DNA of 5,585 nt from Thermoproteati archaeon (lineage in GTDB: Archaea; Thermoproteota; Thermoprotei_A; Marsarchaeales; UBA168), in NCBI GenBank assembly GCA_023256295.1, contig JAGDXH010000014.1, forward strand, positions 10,358 through 15,942, read 5' to 3'. A program made the translations under genes and the position numbers. The notes below the pieces were generated by a model. The model was not told the DNA's origin. It did not search any database and worked only from the letters and a program-made list of their open reading frames with translations. Shown piece after piece: positions 1 through 5,236 of the stretch (the first letter of the stretch is position 1; every line of letters begins with the position of its first letter).

Positions 1-253
1 ATATGGCCGCAACTACGGGCCAGTTCAGCCCGTCAATGAGCACGGAAAACTGGCCGAGCCCGCCTGCGGACAGGAAGACATACTGATACCCCCCCGAGAT
101 CATCTCCAAAGCCGCAAAGATTCCCGGAACAGCTGCCGCCAAAGCGGAAAGGCCGGCCATGAATTTCGGGTGCAGATATCTGCCAAGCCCTCCCTCAACC
201 AACGCAACCGCAAAGGGCAGAAGAAGCACGTAGAGACCAAGAGCATCAGCCAA
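1..253 (-). CDS. NuoL/NuoM-type antiporter-like subunit of Complex I, N-terminal fragment
   Basis: Partial gene; 84 codons are visible and the frame is still open at position 1. I chose the TTG at 253 (M-A-D-A-L-G-L-Y...) because a strong Shine-Dalgarno-like GGGGGAGG (minus strand, 263-270) lies 9 nt upstream and because it overlaps the end of nuoK by only 8 nt. The protein begins with a hydrophobic helix (residues about 5-21), then a second (about 31-52), then G-Q-F-S-V-L-I-D-G-L-N-W (67-78). This resembles the 'F-x-v-D-G-L-s' element that opens the conserved core of NuoL and NuoM. In the family these subunits are Mrp-antiporter-like and form part of the proton channel array in the membrane arm. 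Position directly after nuoK favours NuoL or NuoM over NuoN, but the visible part cannot separate L from M. Confidence 0.75.
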   Translation of the reverse strand, partial: MADALGLYVLLLPFAVALVEGGLGRYLHPKFMAGLSALAAAVPGIFAALEMISGGYQYVFLSAGGLGQFSVLIDGLNWPVVAAI

Positions 254-590
254 CGGTGCTCGCCTCCCCCTTTGAGCTCTCGCCCTGGTCGAGCTCTTCT
301 TCGTCGAGACGCCTTATGTAGCCTCCCTTGAACAGAGCCATCATTATGCTCACCATGAGCGCAAGCTCTGCAGATGATACGCCAATCCCAATCAAGCCGA
401 GGCCTGAGGCCATCACCGGATCACCGACGGCCCACGACGACCAAAGCAACAACAGCAGGAAACCATTGAAGGAAACTTCAAGGCTGAGCAACATCCTTAT
501 CGGATTCCTGTGCATTATCACTCCGAACCCACCCATCGATGCCGCGAACACAGATGCCGCGAACACAAAGAGGTACCCTATTCCAATCAT
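246..590 (-). CDS. nuoK: Complex I membrane subunit NuoK
   Basis: A 114-residue membrane protein, slightly longer than the usual NuoK of about 100 residues. It has three transmembrane helices (about 3-23, 33-53 and 62-88). The two membrane glutamates of the family are visible: E38 in L-L-S-L-E-V-S and E75 in S-S-A-E-L-A-L, equivalent to E. coli Glu36 and Glu72, which are part of the proton path. H27-R28-N29 precedes helix 2, as in the family ('rRNli'). After helix 3 comes an extra hydrophilic tail rich in Glu and Ser (about residues 94-114). The ATG at 590 overlaps the nuoJ TGA as ATGA, and GGTGA lies 6 nt upstream, so the start is well supported and coupled to nuoJ. Antiporter-like subunit in the membrane arm next to NuoJ and NuoA. 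Confidence 0.93.
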   Translation of the reverse strand: MIGIGYLFVFAASVFAASMGGFGVIMHRNPIRMLLSLEVSFNGFLLLLLWSSWAVGDPVMASGLGLIGIGVSSAELALMVSIMMALFKGGYIRRLDEEELDQGESSKGEASTVG

Positions 591-1075
591 GCCTTCTCAC
601 CCCTTGTCGTGGAAACCGTCACTGAGACAGTCATCGTGACTGCAAGCAAAACGAAGATCAGCAGCACAGCCGTTCCTCCATGGGCAACCAGTCTGGAAGC
701 CGTCAGCACGTAACTCACGAGTTTCACGGAATAACCGAATCCTTGGGCCAGAGATGCGAGCAGAGCAATCCCGAGGGCAACCAGCGAGACAAAAGCCAGG
801 ACGGGCTTGCCCATACCTGTGTGGGCTTCGGGCGGCTCTTTCAACAGCGATATGGAGACCGCCAAAAACAGGACGCTGGCCCCAACGTATATGACGATCT
901 GGACAAACGCAAGAAGAGGAAAGCCAAGAGAATACAAGAGGGCAGCGTTCAGCAGGCCAAGAAAAGCCAGCATCAAGGCAGAATATATCATGGACCTGTG
1001 CTCCACCACGAGCACGGATAACAGCATGAACGTTAACGCTCCCACCGTCAGCAGGACCTCGATGAGCAGGCTCAT
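587..1075 (-). CDS. nuoJ: Complex I membrane subunit NuoJ
   Basis: A 162-residue, very hydrophobic protein with five predicted helices (about 4-24, 27-47, 53-77, 92-112 and 130-154), the standard NuoJ topology. Residues 58-66 read V-Q-I-V-I-Y-V-G-A, matching the helix 3 signature (IQI-x-VYxGA) whose pi-bulge is involved in coupling quinone reduction to proton transfer. The ATG at 1075 has an AAGGGGAT Shine-Dalgarno-like element 7 nt upstream. The last codons overlap nuoK as ATGA. The reading frame of the preceding gene, nuoI, has no stop before this gene and stays open across almost its entire length. I take nuoJ as the real gene because its motif and topology match the family. A gene caller that limits same-strand overlaps might drop it. 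Confidence 0.92.
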   Translation of the reverse strand: MSLLIEVLLTVGALTFMLLSVLVVEHRSMIYSALMLAFLGLLNAALLYSLGFPLLAFVQIVIYVGASVLFLAVSISLLKEPPEAHTGMGKPVLAFVSLVALGIALLASLAQGFGYSVKLVSYVLTASRLVAHGGTAVLLIFVLLAVTMTVSVTVSTTRGEKA

Positions 1076-1078
1076 ATC

Positions 1079-1625
1079 TTATCCCCTTCTTGAGATCAGT
1101 TTTCGAGACTACCCTCTTCGCTCCCTCTGAAGGACTCTTCGGGAAGGCCAGAAAGCCATGAAAAGTTGGCCTGTACTGGTCCTCCCTGACGTAGGCCAGG
1201 TCGTGAATTCCCGAACGCTCGAAGGCCTCTGTCGGGCAGATGTCCACGCAGAAGTAGCAAAATATGCAAAGGCCCCAGTCTATGATCGGGCGTTTCTTGG
1301 GTCTAACTGGCTGCTGCGCCGGACGCCCAGCTGCCGTCGGTTGGGCAGCAGGCCGGTTAACAGGTGGAGGCAGGTTGATCATGGAGATCGCTCCGGATGG
1401 ACAAATGACTTCGCACAGGCCGCAACCTATGCACTTGTCGTCCAAAAGCCTGAAGAAACCCCTGTAGCGTTCAGGCAATTCCATGACCTCTGCTGGGTAG
1501 TCCAATGTCATCCGATGAGGATCCACAAGGTACTTGAAGCCCGTGGCCAAAGCGCCCACGTGACCCCTTATCGTTTCCATGGGACCTACGTTCTTCGTCT
1601 GCTTTTCTTCGCTCAACCTTACCAC
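1079..1625 (-). CDS. nuoI: Complex I 2x[4Fe-4S] ferredoxin-like subunit NuoI (stop codon missing; 3' end inferred)
   Basis: Peripheral-arm subunit passing electrons to NuoB through clusters N6a and N6b. Two CxxCxxCxxxCP motifs are intact: C65/C68/C71/C75 and C120/C123/C126/C130. Residues about 28-63 (F-K-Y-L... L-D-Y-P-A-E... R-Y-R-G) match the family's N-terminal region. The spacing between the two motifs (C75 to C120) is about 16 residues longer than usual because of a Pro/Ala/Gln-rich insert. The GTG at 1625 overlaps the nuoH stop; TTG at 1616 (2 nt after that stop) or ATG at 1580 are possible alternatives. The 3' end is inferred: family-like sequence ends at about residue 181 (...S-K-T-D-L-K-K-G), but in the sequence as given the frame stays open to 597, inside nuoJ, giving a 342-codon ORF. 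One G fewer in the G4 run at 1083-1086 would end it at TAA 1079-1081; one G more would end it at TGA 1072-1074. Confidence 0.88.
1082..1089 (-). promoter_or_regulatory. nuoJ ribosome-binding site, includes the G4 run at the nuoI 3' end
   Basis: GAAGGGGA on the minus strand, 6 nt before the nuoJ ATG at 1075. The same G4 run (1083-1086) is where a single-base change would give nuoI a proper stop, so the element both serves nuoJ and marks the doubtful nuoI end. Confidence 0.5.
1293..1376 (-). repeat. Pro/Ala/Gln-rich low-complexity insert inside nuoI with imperfect repeat
   Basis: Encodes NuoI residues about 84-111, between the two ferredoxin motifs. The units R-P-A-A-Q-P (91-96) and R-P-A-Q-Q-P (101-106) are 10 residues apart, which looks like an imperfect 30-nt duplication. 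The reading frame stays intact. Confidence 0.6.
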
Positions 1626-2653
1626 CCAATGGCAACTTCAATCACCGAAAGCAGAAGACCCGCCAAAGCCAGGTACATCACCCAGCCCCAACCGACTTCC
1701 ATGGCCCTGTTGAGCTTGAAGCGAGGATAGACGGATCTGAGAAACACCAAAAAACACATGACGATCAGCGCCTTGAGCACCGTTACCACTGCGGGCACCA
1801 TGAAACCCATTAGCCAGCCGGTACCAGAGATCGGCAGCCAACCAGCCAAGAAGAGGACTGAGAAGAAAAGACTGTATCCGTACAGCTCCATGTAAGGAAC
1901 ACCCATCACAAGCCCGAACATAAGCGAGCTGTACTCCGTATACGGTCCAAACACGAGTTCGCTGTCTGCTTCCACGATGTCGTACGGCACGCGCCCAGTC
2001 GACCTGATCACGACCAACAAAAACACGATGGCCGCCAGCGGGTTTGCGAGCAACCCAGGAAGGCTTCTCTGCTCCAAAACGGCAAAGCTCAGGTCAAGCG
2101 TCCTGTATACCAAAAACATGGAAGCAACCGAGATCAAGAAAGGAACCTCGTAGGATATCAGGAGGTAGGCCTCCCTCAGAGAACCTAGAAACGAGAACTT
2201 GTTGTCGGCTGCCCAGCCCAGGACCACCAAGAGCACTGGGATTATCATGGTGAAAGCCGCTGCCAAGATCAGCGTGTAACCCGCTGGAAACAGGATGGCA
2301 TAGGCGGGGGCCACAGGCGTGAACACCACAGGCATGAGAGAAAAAGAGAGGAGGAGACCTGGTAAGAAGACAAAAGGAAGAGCATCTGCTCCGGCTGGGA
2401 GTATGAACTCCTGAAAACTGAACCTGATGCCGTCTGCCAAGAGCTGTATGATCCCTCCTGTCCGTCTTGACACCCACAGAGGGCCATACCTCATCTGCAC
2501 TCTGGCTGCTGCCTTTCTCTCAAACCAAATTATGAAAAGAGTGATCAAGAGAGCGGTGGCAAAGCCGGGCAGGATCAGTATGTAAAGGAGAGAGTAGATC
2601 AGGTCAAGCTCAAGCCGGCTCAGACCCAAGATCAAAAGAGATAAAGCCATCAT
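1619..2653 (-). CDS. nuoH: Complex I membrane subunit NuoH (quinone-site subunit)
   Basis: A 344-residue protein with about eight transmembrane helices, close to the usual 320-350. It anchors the peripheral arm and forms the membrane side of the quinone tunnel and the E-channel. Visible family motifs are F-E-R-K-A-A-A-R-V-Q-x-R-x-G-P (44-58), L-A-D-G-I-R-F (72-78), G-W-A-A-D-N-K...L-G-S-L-R-E-A-x-x-x-I-S-Y-E-V (146-170) and the acidic loop V-P-Y-D-I-V-E-A-D-S-E-L-V (222-234) followed by T-E-Y-S (239-242). The last loop, P310-R-F-K-L-N-R-A-M, has N-R where many homologues have D-Q. The ATG at 2653 overlaps the nuoD stop as ATGA and has AGAGG 7 nt upstream (2661-2665). A second ATG follows immediately at 2650. 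Confidence 0.96.
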   Translation of the reverse strand: MMALSLLILGLSRLELDLIYSLLYILILPGFATALLITLFIIWFERKAAARVQMRYGPLWVSRRTGGIIQLLADGIRFSFQEFILPAGADALPFVFLPGLLLSFSLMPVVFTPVAPAYAILFPAGYTLILAAAFTMIIPVLLVVLGWAADNKFSFLGSLREAYLLISYEVPFLISVASMFLVYRTLDLSFAVLEQRSLPGLLANPLAAIVFLLVVIRSTGRVPYDIVEADSELVFGPYTEYSSLMFGLVMGVPYMELYGYSLFFSVLFLAGWLPISGTGWLMGFMVPAVVTVLKALIVMCFLVFLRSVYPRFKLNRAMEVGWGWVMYLALAGLLLSVIEVAIGW

Positions 2654-3864
2654 CTGTCAGCCTCTGGTGGGAAGTAGTCTATGCTGCCGTATATGGCTGG
2701 TACGTCAGCCAACTTCTGCCCAGGCATCACGTGAGTGAAGAAAGGCAGGTTCCTGTAAGACGGCGTGACAGACCTAAACCGATACGGAAAGCGAGTTCCA
2801 TCGCTGACCAGATAGTAGAACATCTCGCCTCTTCCTCCCTCTACGAGAGATACTGCCTCTCCGGGCGGAGGAGCCAATGAAGTCAGGGATTGCGTGATCT
2901 TGACTCTTCCCTCATCGTAGATCTTCTTGAAAAGAGGACTCATCTTGTTGTAATAATCATCGTAGACGATCTTCCCATCAGGAATCTGCTTCATGGCTTG
3001 TCTGATTATCTTCATGCTCTCTCTCATCTCATCTATCCTGATGAGAAGCCTCGCATAGCAATCACCCTCATGACGAACTGGAACGTCGAAGTCAAGCTGA
3101 TCATAGACCTCGTAAGGCCTATCCTTCCTGATGTCCCGCTTCACCCCACTAGCCCTCAAGTTTGGGCCGACGACTCCAAGCCTGATCGCATCCTCCCGAG
3201 AAAGCCTACCAACGCCCTGGGTTCTGGCCACGACGACGGGATTTTTGACCCAGAGCTTTTCGTACTCGTTGAACCTATTTTCTAGATACCTAAGGGCAGT
3301 CTCAATCCGGTCTCCAAAGTCTGCTGGTAACTCCCAGCGCACGCCTCCAGGTATTATGTGAGAATAAGTTATCCTGGCCCCAGTCATCTCCTCCAGAAGA
3401 TCTATGAATGGCTCTCTGTCCGCCAAAGCCCACATGAATACGGTCGACGTTCCGAGAAATATCCCGAAGATTGCAATACCATATAGGTGGCTGATTATCC
3501 TGCTGATCTCAGCAGTTATGACCCGCACGTAGCTTGCCCTCGGAGGGGGCTTGATGCCCGCCAGGGCCTCGACCGCTTCGACGTAAGCCAAGTTTGCATT
3601 CACCGTGTCCACCAAGGATGGTCTCTCCACCATGGGTACTGCCTTCACGTAAAGCCTGCCCTCGCTCAGCTTCTCTACGCCACGGTGCACAAAGCCAACA
3701 TCGGGATCAACCTTGACCACGGTATCGCCTTCAACCCAGACGAGAATCCTCATGTGACCCGATCCCGCATGGGCAGGACCCACCTGCAGCTCTATGAGAC
3801 CTTCCTCTTGAGATACCTGAGAAAGGGCCTCATATGTCATTGGAAGAACCGTCGGGGACGCCAA
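2650..3864 (-). CDS. nuoD: Complex I 49-kDa-type subunit NuoD
   Basis: Hydrophilic subunit, related to [NiFe]-hydrogenase large subunits, that forms the quinone-reduction pocket with NuoB and NuoH. It has 404 codons from the TTG at 3864, a typical length. Family blocks seen: G-P-A-H-A-G-S-G-H (29-37, the quinone-site beta-hairpin region), D-V-G-F-V-H-R-G-V-E-K (55-65), G-P-N-L-R-A-S-G-V (233-241) with R-P-Y-x-x-Y (249-254), G-D-C-Y-A-R (267-272), G-E-A-V-S-L-V-E-G-G-R-G-E (335-347), S-D-G (354-356), and the canonical end L-A-D-V-x-A-I-x-G-S-I-D...P-E-A-D-R. The hydrogenase Ni-binding cysteines are absent, so this is the quinone-type protein. Start choice: GGAGGG at 3872-3877 sits 7 nt before the TTG at 3864; the alternative ATG at 3840 makes an ATGA overlap with the nuoC stop but has no ribosome site. 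With TTG the overlap with nuoC is 28 nt. Confidence 0.96.
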   Translation of the reverse strand: MASPTVLPMTYEALSQVSQEEGLIELQVGPAHAGSGHMRILVWVEGDTVVKVDPDVGFVHRGVEKLSEGRLYVKAVPMVERPSLVDTVNANLAYVEAVEALAGIKPPPRASYVRVITAEISRIISHLYGIAIFGIFLGTSTVFMWALADREPFIDLLEEMTGARITYSHIIPGGVRWELPADFGDRIETALRYLENRFNEYEKLWVKNPVVVARTQGVGRLSREDAIRLGVVGPNLRASGVKRDIRKDRPYEVYDQLDFDVPVRHEGDCYARLLIRIDEMRESMKIIRQAMKQIPDGKIVYDDYYNKMSPLFKKIYDEGRVKITQSLTSLAPPPGEAVSLVEGGRGEMFYYLVSDGTRFPYRFRSVTPSYRNLPFFTHVMPGQKLADVPAIYGSIDYFPPEADR

Positions 3865-4334
3865 AACTCATCCCTCCTTTTCTTCAGCTCGAAGTCTTTC
3901 CTCAAAGGCCAAACGCCTTTCAGCTCTTCGGGTAAGAACAGTTGACGAAGATCTGGATGGCCCTGAAACTCTATACCAAACATCTCAAATGCCTCTCTCT
4001 CTTGGAACGTCGCACTCTCCCAAACCGTCGCCAGAGAGGGTACGGTTGGGTTTTCTCTTGACAAATAGCAAGAGAGTTGGGCGATGCCTCCTGCCAGTTC
4101 CTCATCTGAATAACTCGAGAGATGCCACACGGCGTCCAGTTTGCCCTGCTTTGGCCAGTCGACGCCGGTGACAGAAACCACGTGGTCAAAGCCCGCTTCT
4201 TTGAGTGCCTTTGCGACAACCAGAAGCTTTTCTGGCGAACAGGACACCTTGAGACCTACCTTTTCGTCGATTGATACCGTATCTGCAAGAGGTCTCAAAC
4301 GATCTCCTATGTAAGTCAGTCTCTCAGGTTTCAA
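3837..4334 (-). CDS. nuoC: Complex I 30-kDa-type subunit NuoC
   Basis: Peripheral-arm subunit that packs against NuoD and NuoB; it carries no cofactor in the family. The strongest evidence is the C-terminal signature, which reads (numbered from the GTG at 4343) V-P-S-L-A-T-V-W (101-108), E-R-E-A-F-E-M-F-G-I (115-124), G-H-P-D-L-R (128-133) and L-P-E...P-L-R-K-D-F (138-151). Length about 165 residues is typical for an unfused NuoC, so there is no NuoCD fusion. Start: the frame extends to a GTG at 4343, but that GTG lies inside AAAGGTGA (4340-4347), a good Shine-Dalgarno sequence placed 5 nt before the TTG at 4334. I therefore prefer the TTG. Either start overlaps the end of nuoB. Confidence 0.94.
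   Translation of the reverse strand: MKPERLTYIGDRLRPLADTVSIDEKVGLKVSCSPEKLLVVAKALKEAGFDHVVSVTGVDWPKQGKLDAVWHLSSYSDEELAGGIAQLSCYLSRENPTVPSLATVWESATFQEREAFEMFGIEFQGHPDLRQLFLPEELKGVWPLRKDFELKKRRDEFWRPRRFFQ
3872..3877 (-). promoter_or_regulatory. Ribosome-binding site deciding the nuoD start
   Basis: GGAGGG on the minus strand, 7 nt before the TTG at 3864, within the 3' end of nuoC. It is one of the strongest Shine-Dalgarno matches in the cluster. It supports the TTG start over the ATG at 3840, which has no such site upstream. Confidence 0.6.
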
Positions 4335-4836
4335 TCGGTTCACCTTTGATCTTCTTCTTCAATATCATCACGGACTCGGCGAGGGCCTCTGGGCGAGGTG
4401 GACAGCCAGGCACGTAGACGTCTATCGGAAGGACGTCTCTTGCCAACACAGTACTGTAGCTGTTCCAGAAAATACCTCCATCTAGCACGCAGGCGCCCAT
4501 AGCTATGACCCACTTGGGTTCGGGCATCTGCTCCCAAACTCCCCTCACTACCTTCGACATCTTGATGGTCAGCGTTCCGTCGATGAGTACCAGGTTGGAT
4601 TGCCTTGGATTTCCGTACGATAGGAAACCCAACCTCTCTAGATCGAAACGCGGACCTGAGGCAGCAGCCAGCTCAGTCCCACAGCAAGCGGTGACGAGGT
4701 AGGCTGGCCAAAGCGAATACGTGGTTCCCCACTCAATCAAGGACTTGAGTGGCTTTTTTGATTTGAGGTAATCCATGGCTTTTTTTGTAACGGTCTCAAG
4801 GTCTCCAAGGTAAAAGGATCCTTCTTGGTCGCTCAA
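4324..4836 (-). CDS. nuoB: Complex I subunit NuoB (cluster N2)
   Basis: Carries the terminal 4Fe-4S cluster N2, which reduces quinone at the NuoB/NuoD/NuoH interface. All four ligand cysteines are present at family spacing: C51-C52 in A-C-C-G-T-E, C116 in M-G-A-C, and C145 in P-G-C-P-P-R-P-E. Other conserved stretches are S-L-W-P (41-44), D-G-T-L-T-x-K-M (86-93) and Q-M-P-E-P-K-W-V (103-110). The 170-residue length is normal. The longest frame starts with TTG at 4836, 2 nt after the nuoA stop, with AGGCGAT just upstream (a one-mismatch match to AGGTGAT). The first ATG is at 4776 and lacks a ribosome site, so the TTG is preferred but not certain. Confidence 0.95.
   Translation of the reverse strand: MSDQEGSFYLGDLETVTKKAMDYLKSKKPLKSLIEWGTTYSLWPAYLVTACCGTELAAASGPRFDLERLGFLSYGNPRQSNLVLIDGTLTIKMSKVVRGVWEQMPEPKWVIAMGACVLDGGIFWNSYSTVLARDVLPIDVYVPGCPPRPEALAESVMILKKKIKGEPIET
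4340..4347 (-). promoter_or_regulatory. Ribosome-binding site deciding the nuoC start
   Basis: AAAGGTGA on the minus strand, inside the end of nuoB and 5 nt before the TTG at 4334. The longer frame's GTG at 4343 is part of this element, so it is unlikely to be the start codon. Confidence 0.55.
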
Positions 4837-4838
4837 GA

Positions 4839-5198
4839 TTATCGCCTAGCCTTAGCCACGCTCTTGGCATACTCATAGGATGGAAGTGCCAGCGCCAACC
4901 CCAATATCACGACAGCCGCCGACAGAAAGGGCTCTCTGGTAATGGCCATGGAAGCCAAGAACAAGAAAACAGCATACGGCTCCATGGCCACGAACATGAG
5001 CAAGTAGGGATAATATTGCATCGAAAAGAATCCTCTTGATGTGCCTACTGGCGGGTTTCCGCTTTCAAAGCGCAACCTCTTCATGGGATGCTCATCCCCT
5101 CTCAGGGCACCTCCAATCAAAGCAGCAAGAAATGGAGCCAGCACGCCGACAAGCAGGATAAGTACCACGTCCGCCAGAGGGTCGATCCATGAGGGCAT
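4839..5198 (-). CDS. nuoA: Complex I membrane subunit NuoA, first gene of the cluster
   Basis: A 119-residue protein with three transmembrane helices (about 9-31, 63-85 and 91-107), the NuoA layout. The cytoplasmic loop between helices 1 and 2 contains R-F-E-S-G-N-P-P-V-G (43-52), matching the family's 'YESG-x-x-P-G' element, and R-G-F-F-S-M-Q-Y-Y (55-63) corresponds to 'R-F-s-v-x-F-Y'. In helix 2 the usual F-D-x-E acidic pair is V-A-M-E (70-73): the glutamate (E73) is kept and the aspartate position is Ala. NuoA stabilises the NuoH/NuoJ/NuoK interface near the quinone site. The ATG at 5198 has no clear ribosome site; together with the AT-rich element about 18-38 nt upstream this suggests a leaderless or nearly leaderless message. 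The stop is 2 nt before nuoB. Confidence 0.94.
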   Translation of the reverse strand: MPSWIDPLADVVLILLVGVLAPFLAALIGGALRGDEHPMKRLRFESGNPPVGTSRGFFSMQYYPYLLMFVAMEPYAVFLFLASMAITREPFLSAAVVILGLALALPSYEYAKSVAKARR

Positions 5199-5216
5199 GA
5201 GCTAACCGGAGTGCTC

Positions 5217-5236
5217 TTATTAAGGTTTTTTTATTT
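5217..5236 (-). promoter_or_regulatory. Probable nuo operon promoter (TATA/BRE-like AT-rich element)
   Basis: On the minus strand this reads AAATAAAAAAACCTTAATAA, the only strongly AT-rich stretch in the upstream region. TTAATAA (5217-5223) is centred about 22 nt before the nuoA ATG, and the A-rich block (5226-5236), preceded by GTG, is centred about 33 nt before it. If read as an archaeal TATA/BRE pair, initiation about 25 nt downstream would fall at or a few bases before the ATG. This fits the absence of a Shine-Dalgarno site for nuoA. Inference only; no start site is known. Confidence 0.45.

Noticed and set aside
244..246. ATG overlapping the nuoK stop (TGATG) as start of the next gene
   Set aside because: That frame gives a Cys/Arg-rich sequence without NuoL/M character; the TTG at 253 opens the frame with proper membrane helices and the FSVLIDGL element.
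597..1078. Real C-terminal domain of NuoI fused over nuoJ
   Set aside because: nuoJ in the other frame has the expected five helices and the VQIVIYVGA motif, so the NuoI extension is most likely a read-through shadow; reported as a finding only because the missing stop is real in this sequence.
1158..1730. 190-codon plus-strand ORF
   Set aside because: It lies antisense to nuoI and the end of nuoH, which have clear cysteine motifs and family features; no domain is visible in the antisense product.
3487..3945. 152-codon plus-strand ORF
   Set aside because: Antisense to the well-conserved N-terminal half of nuoD and the end of nuoC; no recognisable protein.
5226..5232. T7 run on the plus strand as a terminator
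   Set aside because: No plus-strand gene lies to the left that could end here; on the minus strand it fits better as the A-rich promoter element of nuoA.
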